Shown here piece after piece: positions 22,959 through 35,100 of a DNA stretch of 64,000 nt. The notes beneath the pieces are model-generated. The model was not told the origin of the DNA. It ran no database searches and saw nothing but the letters and a program-made list of their open reading frames with translations. This stretch comes from Platerodrilus igneus (taxonomy: Eukaryota > Arthropoda > Insecta > Coleoptera > Lycidae): positions 4,283,501 through 4,347,500 of the forward strand of contig JARFIW010000588.1 in NCBI GenBank assembly GCA_036346225.1. Direction: 5' to 3'. How positions within the stretch are numbered: position 1 is the first letter of the stretch; each line of letters begins with the position of its first letter. A program made the translations under genes and the position numbers.

Positions 22959-23868
22959 CTATTAATTCCAGACCATCTTCTTCCACTTGTGGCAACTGAC
23001 TTCCTGCATCGGTTGAATATGTTTCCGCTGCAGCAGTATCACCCTGATAATATTCCTAAAAAAAACTATTTAAACTAGAATCATAAAAATTTACAAATAT
23101 ACAGAGTGCCAAGAAGCATAATTTTGCCAGTAGGATGATGGATCATAATATTGGCTATAATCATTACTAGCTGCTGCTGCTACTATAGATGTGGCTGAGG
23201 GAGTTGTGCCCAAAGCATCTGCAATAGATCCTTTGGGCTTAGGTACGGCATTACAGATTTTTAATGGTTTCAGGCCCAAGCCCAAGTAACCATTCATGTT
23301 CATAAGAGCATCCCTCATTTCCTCTTCACTTCCAAATCTCACAAAACCATAACCTTTACTAAATCCACTGTTATCCAAAATTACTAAAATTTACTCTTGG
23401 TTATGGATACTATTTTCAGTTACTTTACCTTTGGCAGTTTTTATGGTGTTATACTTCGATGAAAATACTCTGTAAAGATTGTAATCATCAACGTCAGAAG
23501 TAAGGTCCCCAACCCACACTGAGAATTCACGATCTATTAAAGTTCTGCCAGTATTGCTGGCATTATTCAAGCGAAACCTGACGATTGGATTGGTACCAGT
23601 TATTGGCTTACCATTTAATTTATGCATTGCATCAATAGCCTCTTCATCCGTTGCAAAATGTACAAAGCAATAACCAGCAGGTTCGCCAGTAAATTTATTA
23701 CGCATGACTTTAACATTCAAAGGATTCTCTCCCATTTTACGAAATGATGATAATATGAAGCTTTCGGTCATGTATGGCTCCAGCTAAAAGCTTTTATATT
23801 ACAGTTTTACAAACTAAAAGGAAACTTACACTTCCCATCCACAACTGACAATGAACCATGCCCGTCAT
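22959..23868 (-). CDS. TRNAU1AP: SECp43/TRNAU1AP-like RNA-binding protein, 5' four exons
   Basis: Exons 23830-23868, 23429-23783, 23103-23383 and 22959-23055 join without stops; all introns have GT/AG ends and lengths of 46, 45 and 47 bases. The product begins MTGMVHCQLWMGS and has two RRMs: the first with LWMGS and GYCFVHF, the second with VWVGDL and GYGFVRF, followed by KPLKICNAVPKPK and a Ser/Ala/Tyr-rich stretch. This order matches the tRNA-selenocysteine-associated protein SECp43, which acts with the selenocysteine tRNA machinery. Exon 4 ends at a good donor (ATAG/GTAAGC), but the conserved C-terminal exon is not seen before the mariner at 22768. It lies beyond the inserted elements or is lost. 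The coding part shows no damage. Confidence 0.8.
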
Positions 23869-25134
23869 TTTAATAGTTGTAATTTAATACCACAGATCAA
23901 TAAGGACTCTTAATAACAGTCAATTGATGTAATTGTACTTAAAACGCAGTCTTTTATTTAAATGAGTATTTTACAAAAAAAAAACAATCACGTTAATACT
24001 AAAACCGTTCCGGCTACTTTCAGTATCGATCAAAACTAAAACAGAATTATAACCTAACTTTTTTTTAAATACGAAAAGTAACTAGGCGAATAGCGTACCT
24101 GATTGGTTAAATTGCTGCACCGCCAATCACACTAATGTTTAGATAGCTATGATCTAAAATATGAACTATTTGAGTAGTGTACATATCTATGGTAGTGTAA
24201 TTAAACAATATACAATTCTATGCATTCAATTAATCAATCATAACATAAGAGGGTTGGTGCTACATATGGCTCTATTTTGACTTCAATGTTATATTCAATT
24301 AGCAAAAATTTTCTTAGGTTTTTAACTGTTTATACAATTTATCTACACCAACCATTACTAGCTGAATTGAAAATATATTGGCAAAAGTGGATGATATGCC
24401 ATAGAGTAGTGAGTTTATCAGTTTCAATAGAAGAAATTTATAGAGAGAATCATCAATAAACTATATTTGAACGCCCATCCGCTCGAGGTCATTACAAAGT
24501 GAAAGTATAGTTTGGTGAAGCCGGTAATGTAGTTAGTATTCGATCCTTCAAACAAAGGTATAAGAAGCATAGAAAAGTATGGCTGCCGTATATTTTTGTT
24601 TTGTTTAAAAGCAACAGACGTTGTTCACTGATTAAAAGTTGTACAAATTCGGTAGTTTCGTGTAATTGATTATTGAGAATCTTGTAGGATGATGCACGTA
24701 AGATGTTGTTTTATTAAAAACTGCCACGACACTAAGAGTGTGCGTCACTGTTTCCCCATAAATGATCAAAAAATTTTTAAAAGACGAATGGAGATATTAA
24801 AGGATGAAAGGCTTTCAAAGCGAACGGAAAATTATCTATTTATTAAAGGTGCGAATAAATATAGTTATATTCTTTCACCAGAGGCAATGATAAAAGCAAC
24901 TAAAAAGATTTTAAAACAAATTAGTATGCAGATATTGCAAGTAAAACATTCTAGACCATGTATTTACTTCATATATATCACAAATATGTATATATTGAGA
25001 AAATTGAATTTGTATTAAAACTACCAATTTAATTTTAATATTCATATTGTACAAATTAGTATTCAAAATTGAAAAAAAATATTTATAATTATTCTCGCTT
25101 GAATTTTAGTTGGGTGCTCAACCGTAGGAGGGTG
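23869..25134. other. Intergenic stretch with a possible THAP-like fragment
   Basis: 5' flank of the SECp43-like gene. At 24689-25018 (plus) a short frame starts MMHVRCCFIKNCHDTKSVRHCFP, which recalls the first half of a THAP zinc finger (Cys pair, then HxFP). The second Cys/His pair is absent and the tail is AT-rich, so the match is weak. Nothing else is recognised. Confidence 0.25.
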
Positions 25135-25431
25135 CTAATTTATAGCCACTTTATTTGGACAGCTGATTGTTGTGTAATTTGCCAAAGCGTTTAACATTGT
25201 TGCCAAACTAGCGAAATTATAAAAACTGACTCCATTCAAGTATAAATCTTCATGTAGTTTGTTAATATAAAGTTTTAAAGTTCCAATTGCAAAAGGTTGA
25301 TTAGTTCTAATTTTTTCATGTTCCACAGACCGGGTTTGTAGTAAAAAATTCAAGTTTTCAAAACTCAAACCCCCACCCTTCTACCCCCTCCATGTACGTG
25401 CGCTGTGGCGCGCAAAAAAACCTAAAAAAGC

Positions 25432-25545
25432 ACTGCAATCTAGCTTTTCAGTCAAATTTTCTTACCAATGCATTGTCAACATAAAAGATCTGTATAAAAG
25501 TTTTAAAGGATAAAAGTTGCTATAAATTGTGTATAAAAAAAGTTG
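25432..25545 (+). repeat. Element 2 left terminal inverted repeat
   Basis: Matches the reverse complement of 36985-37098, best over the run AGTCAAATTTTCTTACC through TGTGTATAAAAA, with about 17 differences in 92 positions by eye. It contains AAAGTTGCTATAAATTGTG, which resembles the inner TIR string of element 1. Confidence 0.75.
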
Positions 25546-27117
25546 TTATAATATTCCGTGCAGACAAGAAAGAAAGCAGTAAAGTAAGGAAATAAAATCG
25601 CTTACACCGAATACCGCAACAAAAACAAGAACAGAATGATAAAATCGAACTCCAAAAACATTAGACTTCGGGCTAGCTCAAAAACGTCGTAAAATAGGGT
25701 AGGTGATACAGAAAGAAAAAATAAAAACCTCAGTAACAAATTATATTACCCTGTAAGTAAAGCATACCATCCCAAAAATATACCTACAAAAGTCAAAAAC
25801 ACTCATTTACATAATCGTTCTTTACAACGTGATGTACACAAAACGTCAATTTACATATATAGTACGGTATAACTTTTTAAAATATGGAGAATAAAATTTT
25901 ATTATCTAAATAATAAGTACATATATACATGCAAGAATACTTACAAGATGTTCCAGCCCTAAATATGTACAAGAAATAATCTAGCATCCATACAAAAAAT
26001 AATTCAGTAACATCTGCTTTGGGAAATGCACCTCGTAAGATTGAAGAATGTAACATTAAATTTTAAATAACGTAATTAAGTAACTAGCAAGTTGTTGACA
26101 TTAACATTTATGTACATAGAAAAGGAAACAACAAAAAGTGCTCTAACGCAAGTTTTAAGATTAATTGTACGATCGTTCGTGTTATGAGCGTGTGTTTGGT
26201 AACGTACAGTCTGCAATTTATTGTAGAATCGACCAAAAAGAAGTGTCTATCTTCCAACTCATCAACACAAGTCAAGCAAACAGAGAAACTGTACCTTAAG
26301 CTATCGGCTTCGCTCTGGTACCGTCTTAGGATGAGGAAATGCAGGCTGGATTTGTCTACGGCTTGGTGCTGGAACTAACAACTTAAGTATACTAGCACAC
26401 TATGTACAAAAACGCATTTGGAAATCGCGACTTTAGAACGCTCAAAGAACGTTGTATATCATTAGAATCGGATACAGAAAAGTCGAATAAGTAAGAGAGC
26501 CTTTCAAAAGTTGAACTTGTATATATACAACTGGAACACGACAGAAGTAACATAACACCATTCCTAGCAATGGAATGTTAAATATTATACGAAAACAAGT
26601 AAAAATATATATTCCAGACAACAACGGCGAAACATTTCTAAAATGTAAACAATAAAGAAGGCAAAATACGATAATTCATTCCATTGAATTTCGTTGTTAG
26701 AATGGGAAAGCAAAATATATTTTACAACAGCCCAGCGAGGATGCAACCAGGTATACTGTCAAGCAAAGCAGTTACATACTTTTAGAAATGATTAGAAGTT
26801 TGTATTATTATCGATCCACGCTACGGAGATACCAGGAACGAATAATTAGGCGAAACAATTTTATTATCCATAAAACTTGAGCGAGCTCGAACGCCTGCAA
26901 ATATAATGAAGTAGGTTTTCTTAGTAAAAGCTTATATACAAATCAGTTATTTCGAACATATTTCGTAGAATACGCTATTGGAAATAACAAGCGCGGTTTT
27001 CAAGGAAAGAGAAACTCAAGGTGGTTTAAGTGGGAACAAATGCTTGCTCGTTTCAACGAACTTGCAAAGTTGTTTCAATGAAACTCAAACAGTTCAGAAA
27101 GTATATTAACTGTTATA

Positions 27118-27151
<34 letters not shown>

Positions 27152-28046
27152 ACAGAACGGTTATTTGCAGTCCGCAATAAGAAATTGTGTAAAACAATAT
27201 ATAAAATAAGATGTATCTGTAAACAAACTCTATGAAAATAATAGAGCCTATTGACGAATACAAATCGGGCTGGTAGTTATATAGCCATTTATATACTTCT
27301 ATTGTATAAAACACTAGGGTTATTTTATAAAACATTTTAATACGTATTTATTGAACTTCTTGAGTGTAACAAGGGCTTAGATTAGCGCTTTTAATTAAGG
27401 TCGTTGCAAATTAATGCAAAATTGCTATTTCTAAAAATTAAGGTAACAACATGGCGCTATCTAGAAGCGTATTGTATTTCCTATTTAAAATTGGACAACT
27501 TGATGCTTGTAATTGTTTATCTATGATACCCTAGTTTTATATGAACTCGTAGCATAATGTAAACAAATATGTTGCAATATCAAACACTTTACCCGATAAC
27601 AAAACAGGAGAATAATATGAATGGTTTGTTTAAATGGATTCCTATCATTAACTCAATCTATAACATTTTGTCTAATATTAGACTATATAATTAGCTCAAT
27701 TACCGACTGCGCCGTATTAAAGCAGATTTATTTAAAATTAATTGTAGAAATATTGTACAGAAGCAGGACTAATAATTAATCTGAAGAATGATAATAATAA
27801 TTAACGATAAAAATGTGTCAACAGCAAAATATATTTTACTTACAATCATCAAACAATTTATGATTAAAGTGAAATTCTATTTCAGGTCCGCGCCTTTTAC
27901 CCTATTTTGGTCCGCCAAACTAGCACTAATGTTAAAGGAATTACTTAATCAATGTTAGCACATATCGGTGTACCAGCACCACCTTCTCTTTAGTTCTTAT
28001 TCAACCTCGGTCGCTTGATGTTATTTATGTTGTGTGGTAAATAGTT
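25546..28046. other. Unexplained interior of element 2 before its frame
   Basis: AT-rich, with no coding signal. Includes a (TA)n microsatellite at 27121-27149. Too long to be only the 5' UTR (element 1 has about 350 bases), so an older insertion is probably hidden here. Confidence 0.35.
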
Positions 28047-29930
28047 ATGGCTTTTTCCTCGGTTTCTGATTGTTTCATCTGTAAAAATAGGTTGAGTGAT
28101 ATTGAAGCGGTTTTAGTGAAAGAGAAAGAAGTTAACACTCTTCTGCTATCAAGTATTAAACGTGGGAACCAGAATAATCAACGTTTATAACAGGACTGGG
28201 AAAGATGTTAGTGTGCATAGTGCATGTCAAAAGTGATACAATAATGAGAACTTGATTTAAGCTTTTATTCGTTGCGGTGATGATAATGCTCCTGTCTACT
28301 CTACGAACCCTTAGATCATCTGGTGAAGAATTGACTTTCAAAAATCACTGTGTTTTTTTCGTGGTGAGAAAATTACTGATGAATTTGTGAACAAACAGAA
28401 AAAGCTACCACTTTCAAGAAGTAGTATTGTTCGTGTTGCAACGATGGATAAAGTTAGGATTTCTGTAATGAAAGCAGCGGAAAAGCAGGTTGATAAATTA
28501 AACAAAAGTTATCGATAGATTTGCAAATGTGACAAAATTAGTGGCATATAATGTTATGTCTCACGATTCTTGTCAAAAGCTATGGAATACATATATTTCT
28601 ATCTTGCTAAAAGTTCCTACAAATATTTCCCTTTAAGAGTTAATGAAGCAAATAGAAGGCGATTTTTGTCCTGCTGCAAGAACAGTAAAAGCCTGTCCAT
28701 TTCAAAAATACTAGAAACACAGAGTATAAAATATTCTCTGAGAATGTATCAAAATGAAAAGAGGAATCCCCAGAAAAACGAATAAGAATGGTTGAAACAG
28801 CTTCAGAAATTATTGTGGAAGACATTCATTTGTAGGTTTACTCCACAATAGGATATCCTCCATCTTATCAGTTTTTGAATGAGGTAGAATGTGTCATTCC
28901 AGAAACATTGTTTACATTTTTTAAAGCTGATGTACCGTGAGATAAAAAGGGAAGTATGGATAAATGGATGAAACAGAACATTTCTTTGTCACATGGTGTT
29001 ATTGTTGCGGTTAGATCTCGTTCGTTCTTGTCTTATCTTGATGGTTTGGGAAGGTTTCATGCTAGGGGTGGGATAATGATAATAACTCCTGCAGAAACCC
29101 TAAACCCTGAAGAGGCCACGGAGCACTTGAAAAAACTACCATCGCTTGTTCAGCAAGATAGTTTGATTCAAATTAAAGTTTTTGAAACAAATTAAGATGC
29201 TAGACTGTTGAAATTAAGGATCTTGAATGCCTTTACTAGCTAGAAATGAGATAGTACCATCAACTACTGACATAATATGGCTTTAAGGAAAATTCGAATA
29301 CATGACTCGATCTAGATGGAATGACTTTGTGGAAGAATAAACTTTTACGAGAGATTTCAAATGCTCAAAACTTGTATGCTTTCTTTTTGTCAATGCACCT
29401 CATAATCAATATCATACAGTGGAAACTGCTATATCCTGATTGCCACTGAAAAGTGCAAGAAATTTAAGAGAAAAGCCTGCTTCGTAACATTTGACTAATC
29501 TCTTTATAGTAACACGCAGGAAATAATCCTCAGCTTTCAAAAATCCTGATTTCAGTAATTTCATTGCAAGAGTCGCAGATTTCATTCCTTAATGTCGTCT
29601 ATGGGATCAATAGGAGCAATAATGATAGAGTGGGTTAAAAAACGTTTCGTCTGTGTTTTTGTTAAAACAGCATTGATAAGATTATTTTTAGTCATGCTTA
29701 TTCATGTGCTGTTAGAGCATATTTATTGACTCGCCAAGTTGATTTTAGAAAGTATTGAATTTTTTATAAATAATCGTGCTATTTTGGAAAATTTACTCTC
29801 CAACCTAAACCGATCTGACTGACATTGAAAATGAGAGATTCCAAGCAGTTATAGCTGCTTTACGCACAACAACTTATTGATCAATCTCTAGAACTTAAAA
29901 ATAAGTAGAAAATTGCCAAGAATCTTAATG
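28047..29930 (+). pseudogene. Element 2 protein remnant, N-terminal and central regions
   Basis: Starts ATG at 28047 (MAFSSVSDCFICKNRL), paralleling element 1 SEVCFICNECL, then ESExVxV-like text. A second Cys module follows near 28350 (CFFRGEKI) and a His-Cys pair near 28560 (SHDSCQ, against YHSDCY). 28980-29035 reads ISLSHGVIVAVRSRSF against VSHCIMAAVRPRSF. 29070 reads IMIITP against IQIITP. 29390-29430 reads NAPHNQYHTVETA against the QPASNYNTIYTTL region. 29580-29640 reads RRFHSLMSSMGSIGAIM against GGFHLLMSFFGAIGHIM. More than ten stops and many frameshifts; dead for a long time. Confidence 0.7.
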
Positions 29931-30475
29931 ATCTTGAATAGTTTTACAGGTATCAATTTATTTCCTTTTTTCTGGTTATTTCAGTAGCAAAAACCGTTTT
30001 CAAGGTTTACTTTCTATTTACATACCTTCTACAGATTGCTGACGTAATTTATAGTAATTTAAGTTAGCAAAGTTACACTACCTTAAGTGATTCACAAAAA
30101 TACTAAATAATAAATACCTGACCTCTTAATTATTATAGAAATAAACAAGTTAGTGAACATCTTATAGATTGGTAATTTATATCAAATTATAAAGTTACAA
30201 AAAAATAACCAGAAAATAGATAAAGAATTAGAACATGTTGTGTCAGCTTAAATTGATGAACACTAGTTCTTGAAATTGATCTATAAATTGTATATAATAC
30301 ACACTTTTGAGCCAACCCAAGGTCAACAAATTCTAAAAATTGATCAATAAATTGTTGTGTGTAAAACAGCTTTAGGATTAAAGATTTGCGAATCTGTAAC
30401 TAAATTACAAAATAGAGAACCAAATGCTCAGCTATGGATGGGTAATTGGCCTTTTTACCTGCTTACATCATTGTC

Positions 30476-30990
30476 TTCAGTCCTGGAACTGGTTAGACGC
30501 ATACCTGCATTGTTTCCTATTCTGAGCTAACCTACACATTTTCCTGAAATTCCCACAGTCTACATTTTTCACCAACTGTGTGCAATAGTCTGATCTAGAT
30601 CTACCTCTACCTTTCCTTTTTCCTATTTCTGCTTGTAATATATCCTGTACTAATCCCCAAATGCCTTAAAACGTGTCTTGTCCTTCTATTTCTCCTATTT
30701 CTTTTTTGTTATCTACAGATACCCTTCTTCCTTTACTATTTCTAGAACCTCTTTATTATTAACTTTGTCTGTCCATGGTATCATCCTCATACATCTAGAC
30801 GTCTCATTGCAAAAGGCTTCCACTTTTTTCCCGTGTGTTACTCCTACTGTCTTTATTTCATAGCCCTACAGTACTGTGCTCCACACATATGTTTTAAGCA
30901 ATCTTTTCCTTATTTCTATGTTTGTTGTCTTTGAACATAGTAACTGCTCTTTCTTGTTACTTCAGCTTGGCTCCCCTTCTATTGTTTTCT
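30476..30990 (-). mobile_element. LINE family B fragment B5 (module iii tail)
   Basis: 5'-truncated insertion. Its 3' end is the GAAGACAATGATG-type tail at 30476, and its 5' end lies just past the CCTTCTATTGTT box (30974-30985) that joins modules ii and iii in B2 and B3. It therefore shows that the ii-iii junction exists in a third, independent insertion. Confidence 0.8.
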
Positions 30991-31029
30991 GCATACATTA
31001 AAAATATTATTCCCTTCTTCACGCTGGAA

Positions 31030-31152
31030 GTCATTGCTTTATGCTAAATGTGCCCACCTCTGCCTTCAAGATATATACAATTTGAAAGAAAGGATGGGCC
31101 TTAATGCGTACACCCAAGTTACAACCACGGGGGAATACTTCACAATCACTGC
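31030..31152 (+). pseudogene. Element 2 protein remnant, middle piece
   Basis: Reads LYAKCAHLCLQDIYNLKERM and then GEYFTIT, colinear with element 1 PYAKSAHLYLQDMLQLENLI and GFFTIRRS (about 48195-48300). SINE S1 is inserted at its end. Confidence 0.75.
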
Positions 31153-31446
31153 ATTTGATATTTCTAATTCTCCACTCGAAGGAACTACAATGACCAGAAA
31201 ATGAGTTTTTTTTTGCCTGGAAATTTTGAATTTTGCTGAATTCTTTCTGTTCCAAGCAAGGAATAGATCTTAAGTGTGCGTAACAACGCACAAACATAGT
31301 ACCTACATTTTACCTCATCCAAACAAGGAGGTATTTTTGTGAAAAATGCTTGCTTAACTTTTGTTCAAGCTAACGATGTTGGGATTCGAACTAGGTATCT
31401 TGAGCTCAATAGTCACACACATACCAACTGAGCTACGGAGCCGCCT
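31153..31446 (-). mobile_element. tRNA-derived SINE, copy S1
   Basis: On minus it begins GGCGGCTCCGTAGCTCAGTTGG (A-box region), has AGTTCGAATCCC as B box, then the family body with the TTTTTGTGAAAAATGCTTGC-like segment, ending near TTTGAT-type sequence. The oldest-looking of four copies; target duplication unclear. Confidence 0.8.
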
Positions 31447-31449
31447 GAC

Positions 31450-32117
31450 TACTTTCCAATCGGAAGAACTATAAGTTTTGATCAAGCATATGGTCTGATA
31501 TAACGATTGGGCAAAGTTTGATGAGAAATATGAAAAGTATCTGTTGACTGACTAATGGACAAGGAATAACAGTTAGCATACTAATGAGATGGACCCTAGA
31601 AATGGTAAATCTCCAGAATGTATGTGAAGAAATGAAGGCATACACTAACATAAGTTCAGCTACATTTGTACAACATGTAGACATGAGGACATCTCAGATA
31701 ATAAGAGAGAAGTTGCCAGCTACAAAAAGATACTGTGATGCACCATGTGTTTCGCACTTACCACCAAATCCAGTATGGTTGGGTGTTCAGAAGAATCTGT
31801 TGGAATGGGGATGGATGAAAAGCACTCAAGAACTTGTCCTTTAAGTACCACCAAGGTCTGGCTCTTCAATCTCTTCTCAAATTAATTTCCTGCAGCTGTA
31901 GAAAAGGATGCAACAAGGCTTGTGGCTACAGAAAAGTAGGTAAAGTGCTCCATCATCCAGTAAGCAATGTTGCGAATTTTCAAGATCTTACAGAACGAAG
32001 ATGTGACTGATGATCCAATCCTTTATCTTTTCAAGCCGACTGATAAAAGTGAACCACTTGAACCATCGAGATCAACAACACAGGCGTTCAAAATAAGGAA
32101 ATTGTCATCTTTTCTAT
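31450..32117 (+). pseudogene. Element 2 protein remnant, C-terminal part lacking the nuclease-like region
   Basis: Reads SIWSDITIGQSLMRNMKS, GQGITVSILMRWTLEM and QHVDMRTSQ (element 1: VIEQSMMKSM, ESIISKWIYGM, QHVNARDS). It then jumps directly to LPATK, HHVFRTYHQIQ, a WLG triplet and EWGW (element 1: LHPTSASAYQHLFRVFYQVQ, WLGN, EDWGW). The whole FEN-like segment is thus deleted. It ends with ISCSCRKGCNKACGYRKVG, the cysteine tail. A partial second copy lies at 36608-36838. Confidence 0.7.
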
Positions 32118-35100
32118 TCATCATCATCATTAGGTCTTCAGTCCTAGAACTGGTTGAACGCGTACCCTCATTGTTTCCTAGTCTGAACCAACCTACACAT
32201 TTCCCTAAAATGTGCACAGTCTGAATCTATCCCTATCTGTGTGCTAAAGTCTGATCTCGGTCTACCTCTCTTTTCCTATCCGTGCTTGTAGTATATCCCG
32301 TAGTATTCCCCAGAAATGTCGTAGAACGTATCCTGTCCTTCTATTTCTCCTGATCTGATCTGATCTCGGTCTACCCCTACCTATCTTTTCCTATCTCTGC
32401 TTGTAATATATTCCGTACTATTCCCCAGAAATCCCTTAAAATGTATGCTTTCCTTCTATTTCTCTTATTTTTTCGTTTTCCACAAATATCTTTATTCCTC
32501 TACTATTTCTACAACCTACTTGTTATTAACTTTGTCTGTCCACGCTACCATCCTCATACATCTGAAGCACAACATTCCAAAGGGCTTCTATCTCTTTCTG
32601 TCTGCTTTTCCTACTGCCCCTATTTAATAGATGTACTGTGCTGTGATCCACACTATGTTTTGAATGGTTTTCGTCTTGTATCTATGTTCGTTGTCCTTGA
32701 ACATAGCTGCTGTTCTTTCTTGTTTGATGCAGTTCGGTCACCTTCTATTGTTTTACAGTTATATGCCCTATTTTCCTGATATTCAGTGGTATGTGAAGGA
32801 GGGTAAGCAGCCTTTGGCTGCCAAGTTCCCCCAGCACCTGAACCTTTGTCAAATTAATAGTTTTTCCTATTTATCCTTTTGCACAATCAACATTAGTTGA
32901 AAATATTTCACAACCAACACCTGTGATTGTTTATAATAATCATCAGATTTATGAGCACTCATTTTTTCGTCATTGGGTTTTACGTCATGAAACTGGTTGG
33001 ACTTGTACCTCAGCTTATTTATGTTCTGAGCTAGCTTACACCGTTCCTTGCAATTCTTACAACAGCCGATATACATCTCAATTCCCTTCTATTGTTTTCT
33101 AATTATATGCCTTATTTCACCGAGATTCAGTGGTATGTGAAGGGGGTAAAGCAGCCTGTGGCTGCCAAGGATCCCCCAACACTTAGACATTTGCCGTACT
33201 AATATTTTCAAGTAAATTCTTTCGCACAATTAACATTAGTTGAGACCAATATCTGTAGTTGTTTATAAGAATCACCATGTTTAAGCACAGTTATTATTTT
33301 TGTCATTAGTTTTTCCATCTTGAGACTGGTTGTAAGCGTACCTCCATTGATTTCTATTCTGAGCTAGCCTACACATTTCCCCGAAATTCTCACAGCCTAC
33401 ATCTTTCACTATCTGTGTGCAGTAGTCTAACCCAGGTCTACATTTACTTCTCTTTTTTCCTATCTCTGCTTCTAATATATTTCGCACTATTCCCTCATGT
33501 CTTAGTATGTGGCCTATCATACTATCTCTCCTATTTTTTACTGTTTTCCACATACTTCTTTCTTCCTCTACCATTTCTAGTACCTCTTTGTTCTTAACTT
33601 TGTCTGTCCATGGTATCTTCATCATACGTCTGTAGCACCACATTTCAAAGGCTTCTAGCTTTTTCTTGTGTGCTTCTCCTACTGTCCGGGCTTCACAGCC
33701 ATACAGTGCTGTGCTCCACACATATGTTTTAAGCAATCTTTTCCTTGTTTCTATGTTTGCTGTCTTTGAACACAGTAGTTGGTCTTTCTTGTTAAATGTA
33801 GCACGACCTTGTGCTAATCTTCGTTTTATATCTTTTGTGTTTTTCCCATCTGGCGTTATTTGACTTCCTAGGTTGCAGTAATCCTTAACCTCTTGTAAGT
33901 TCTCGTTACCTGTTTGTATTCTTGTTTTTCATTTATTATCCCCTCTTTTGCATACTAGAACTTTAGTTTTATTTTTGTAAAATTTTCATACCGTTAGAAC
34001 TGTTTCCATTTCATTAAGAGCAGCTTCTAACTCTTCCTTGCTAGATGTTAATACCGTTATATCATTTCCAAATCTAAGCATATCAATTTTTTGTCCCTGC
34101 ATAGTAATTCCAAATGTCTTCCTGCATTTGACAGTATTCATTGCCTCTTCTATGTAGAAGTTAAAAATTAATGGGGATAAAGCACATCCTTGTCTCACCC
34201 CTTTCCTAATATTTACTTCTCTACTTTCTTGCTCTAATTCTATTACTGCTGTTTGCTCTTTGTATAAGCAATGTACTATCCGTCTATCCCTAAAACTCAT
34301 TTCAATCTTTTTGAGTATTTCGAATATTTTTTTCCATTTTACATTGTCGAATGCTTTTTCCAGATCTACAAACCCTATATATACGCTTTTCCCTTTCTCT
34401 ATTGTTTTCTCCATTATCACCCTCAGAGCTAAAATAGCCCCCCCCTGTGTTCACCTATTTCGCCTAAATTCAAATTGATCTTCTCCCAGTATTTCTTCAG
34501 CTAGTTTTTCCATTCGTTTTTGTATAATTGTAGTTAATATTTATGAAACGTTTGCTGTCAAGCTTATTGTTCGAAAATTTTCACATCTATCGGCGCCTCT
34601 TTTTTTGTTTGTATAGTTAATATGATGTTACGTTTGAAATCTTTGGGTATCTCGCCTGTCTCATACATATAGCTTACAAGTTGGAAGAGACGTTCTGTTA
34701 CTGCTTGTCCCCAGTGGCTTTTAGAGTTTTTGCTTGCACCTTATCTGTACCCGGCGCCTTACCATTTTTCAGACCCTTTAATGCTAATTCAAACTCATCT
34801 CTAAGTATAGGATATCCCAGGTCATCCTCTTCAATGTCTGATTCCTGTTCTAATGCTGTTAATTTCTCTCCTGAATATAAATTCCTTATATATTCCTGCC
34901 ATCTAGCTACTTTCTCTACATTTTCTATAACAACATTTCCTCCCGCATCCCTTATATTTTTGCTATATCGTTTTATATCCCTAAAATTCATTCTAATTAA
35001 TTTGTATGCTTCGTCTGTCTTTCCTATTTCCATCTTAGTTTGTACCTTGTTGCACTTTTCACCAATTCATTGTTCTTTAGCTTTCCAGCATTTGCGAATA

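Noticed and set aside
25135..25368. Open frame of 77 codons on minus beginning MSFENLNFLLQTRS
   Set aside because: No motif recognised, and no start context or neighbour supports it.
26184..26378. Open frame of 64 codons on plus
   Set aside because: Short, unlike any protein I recognise, in AT-rich non-coding sequence.
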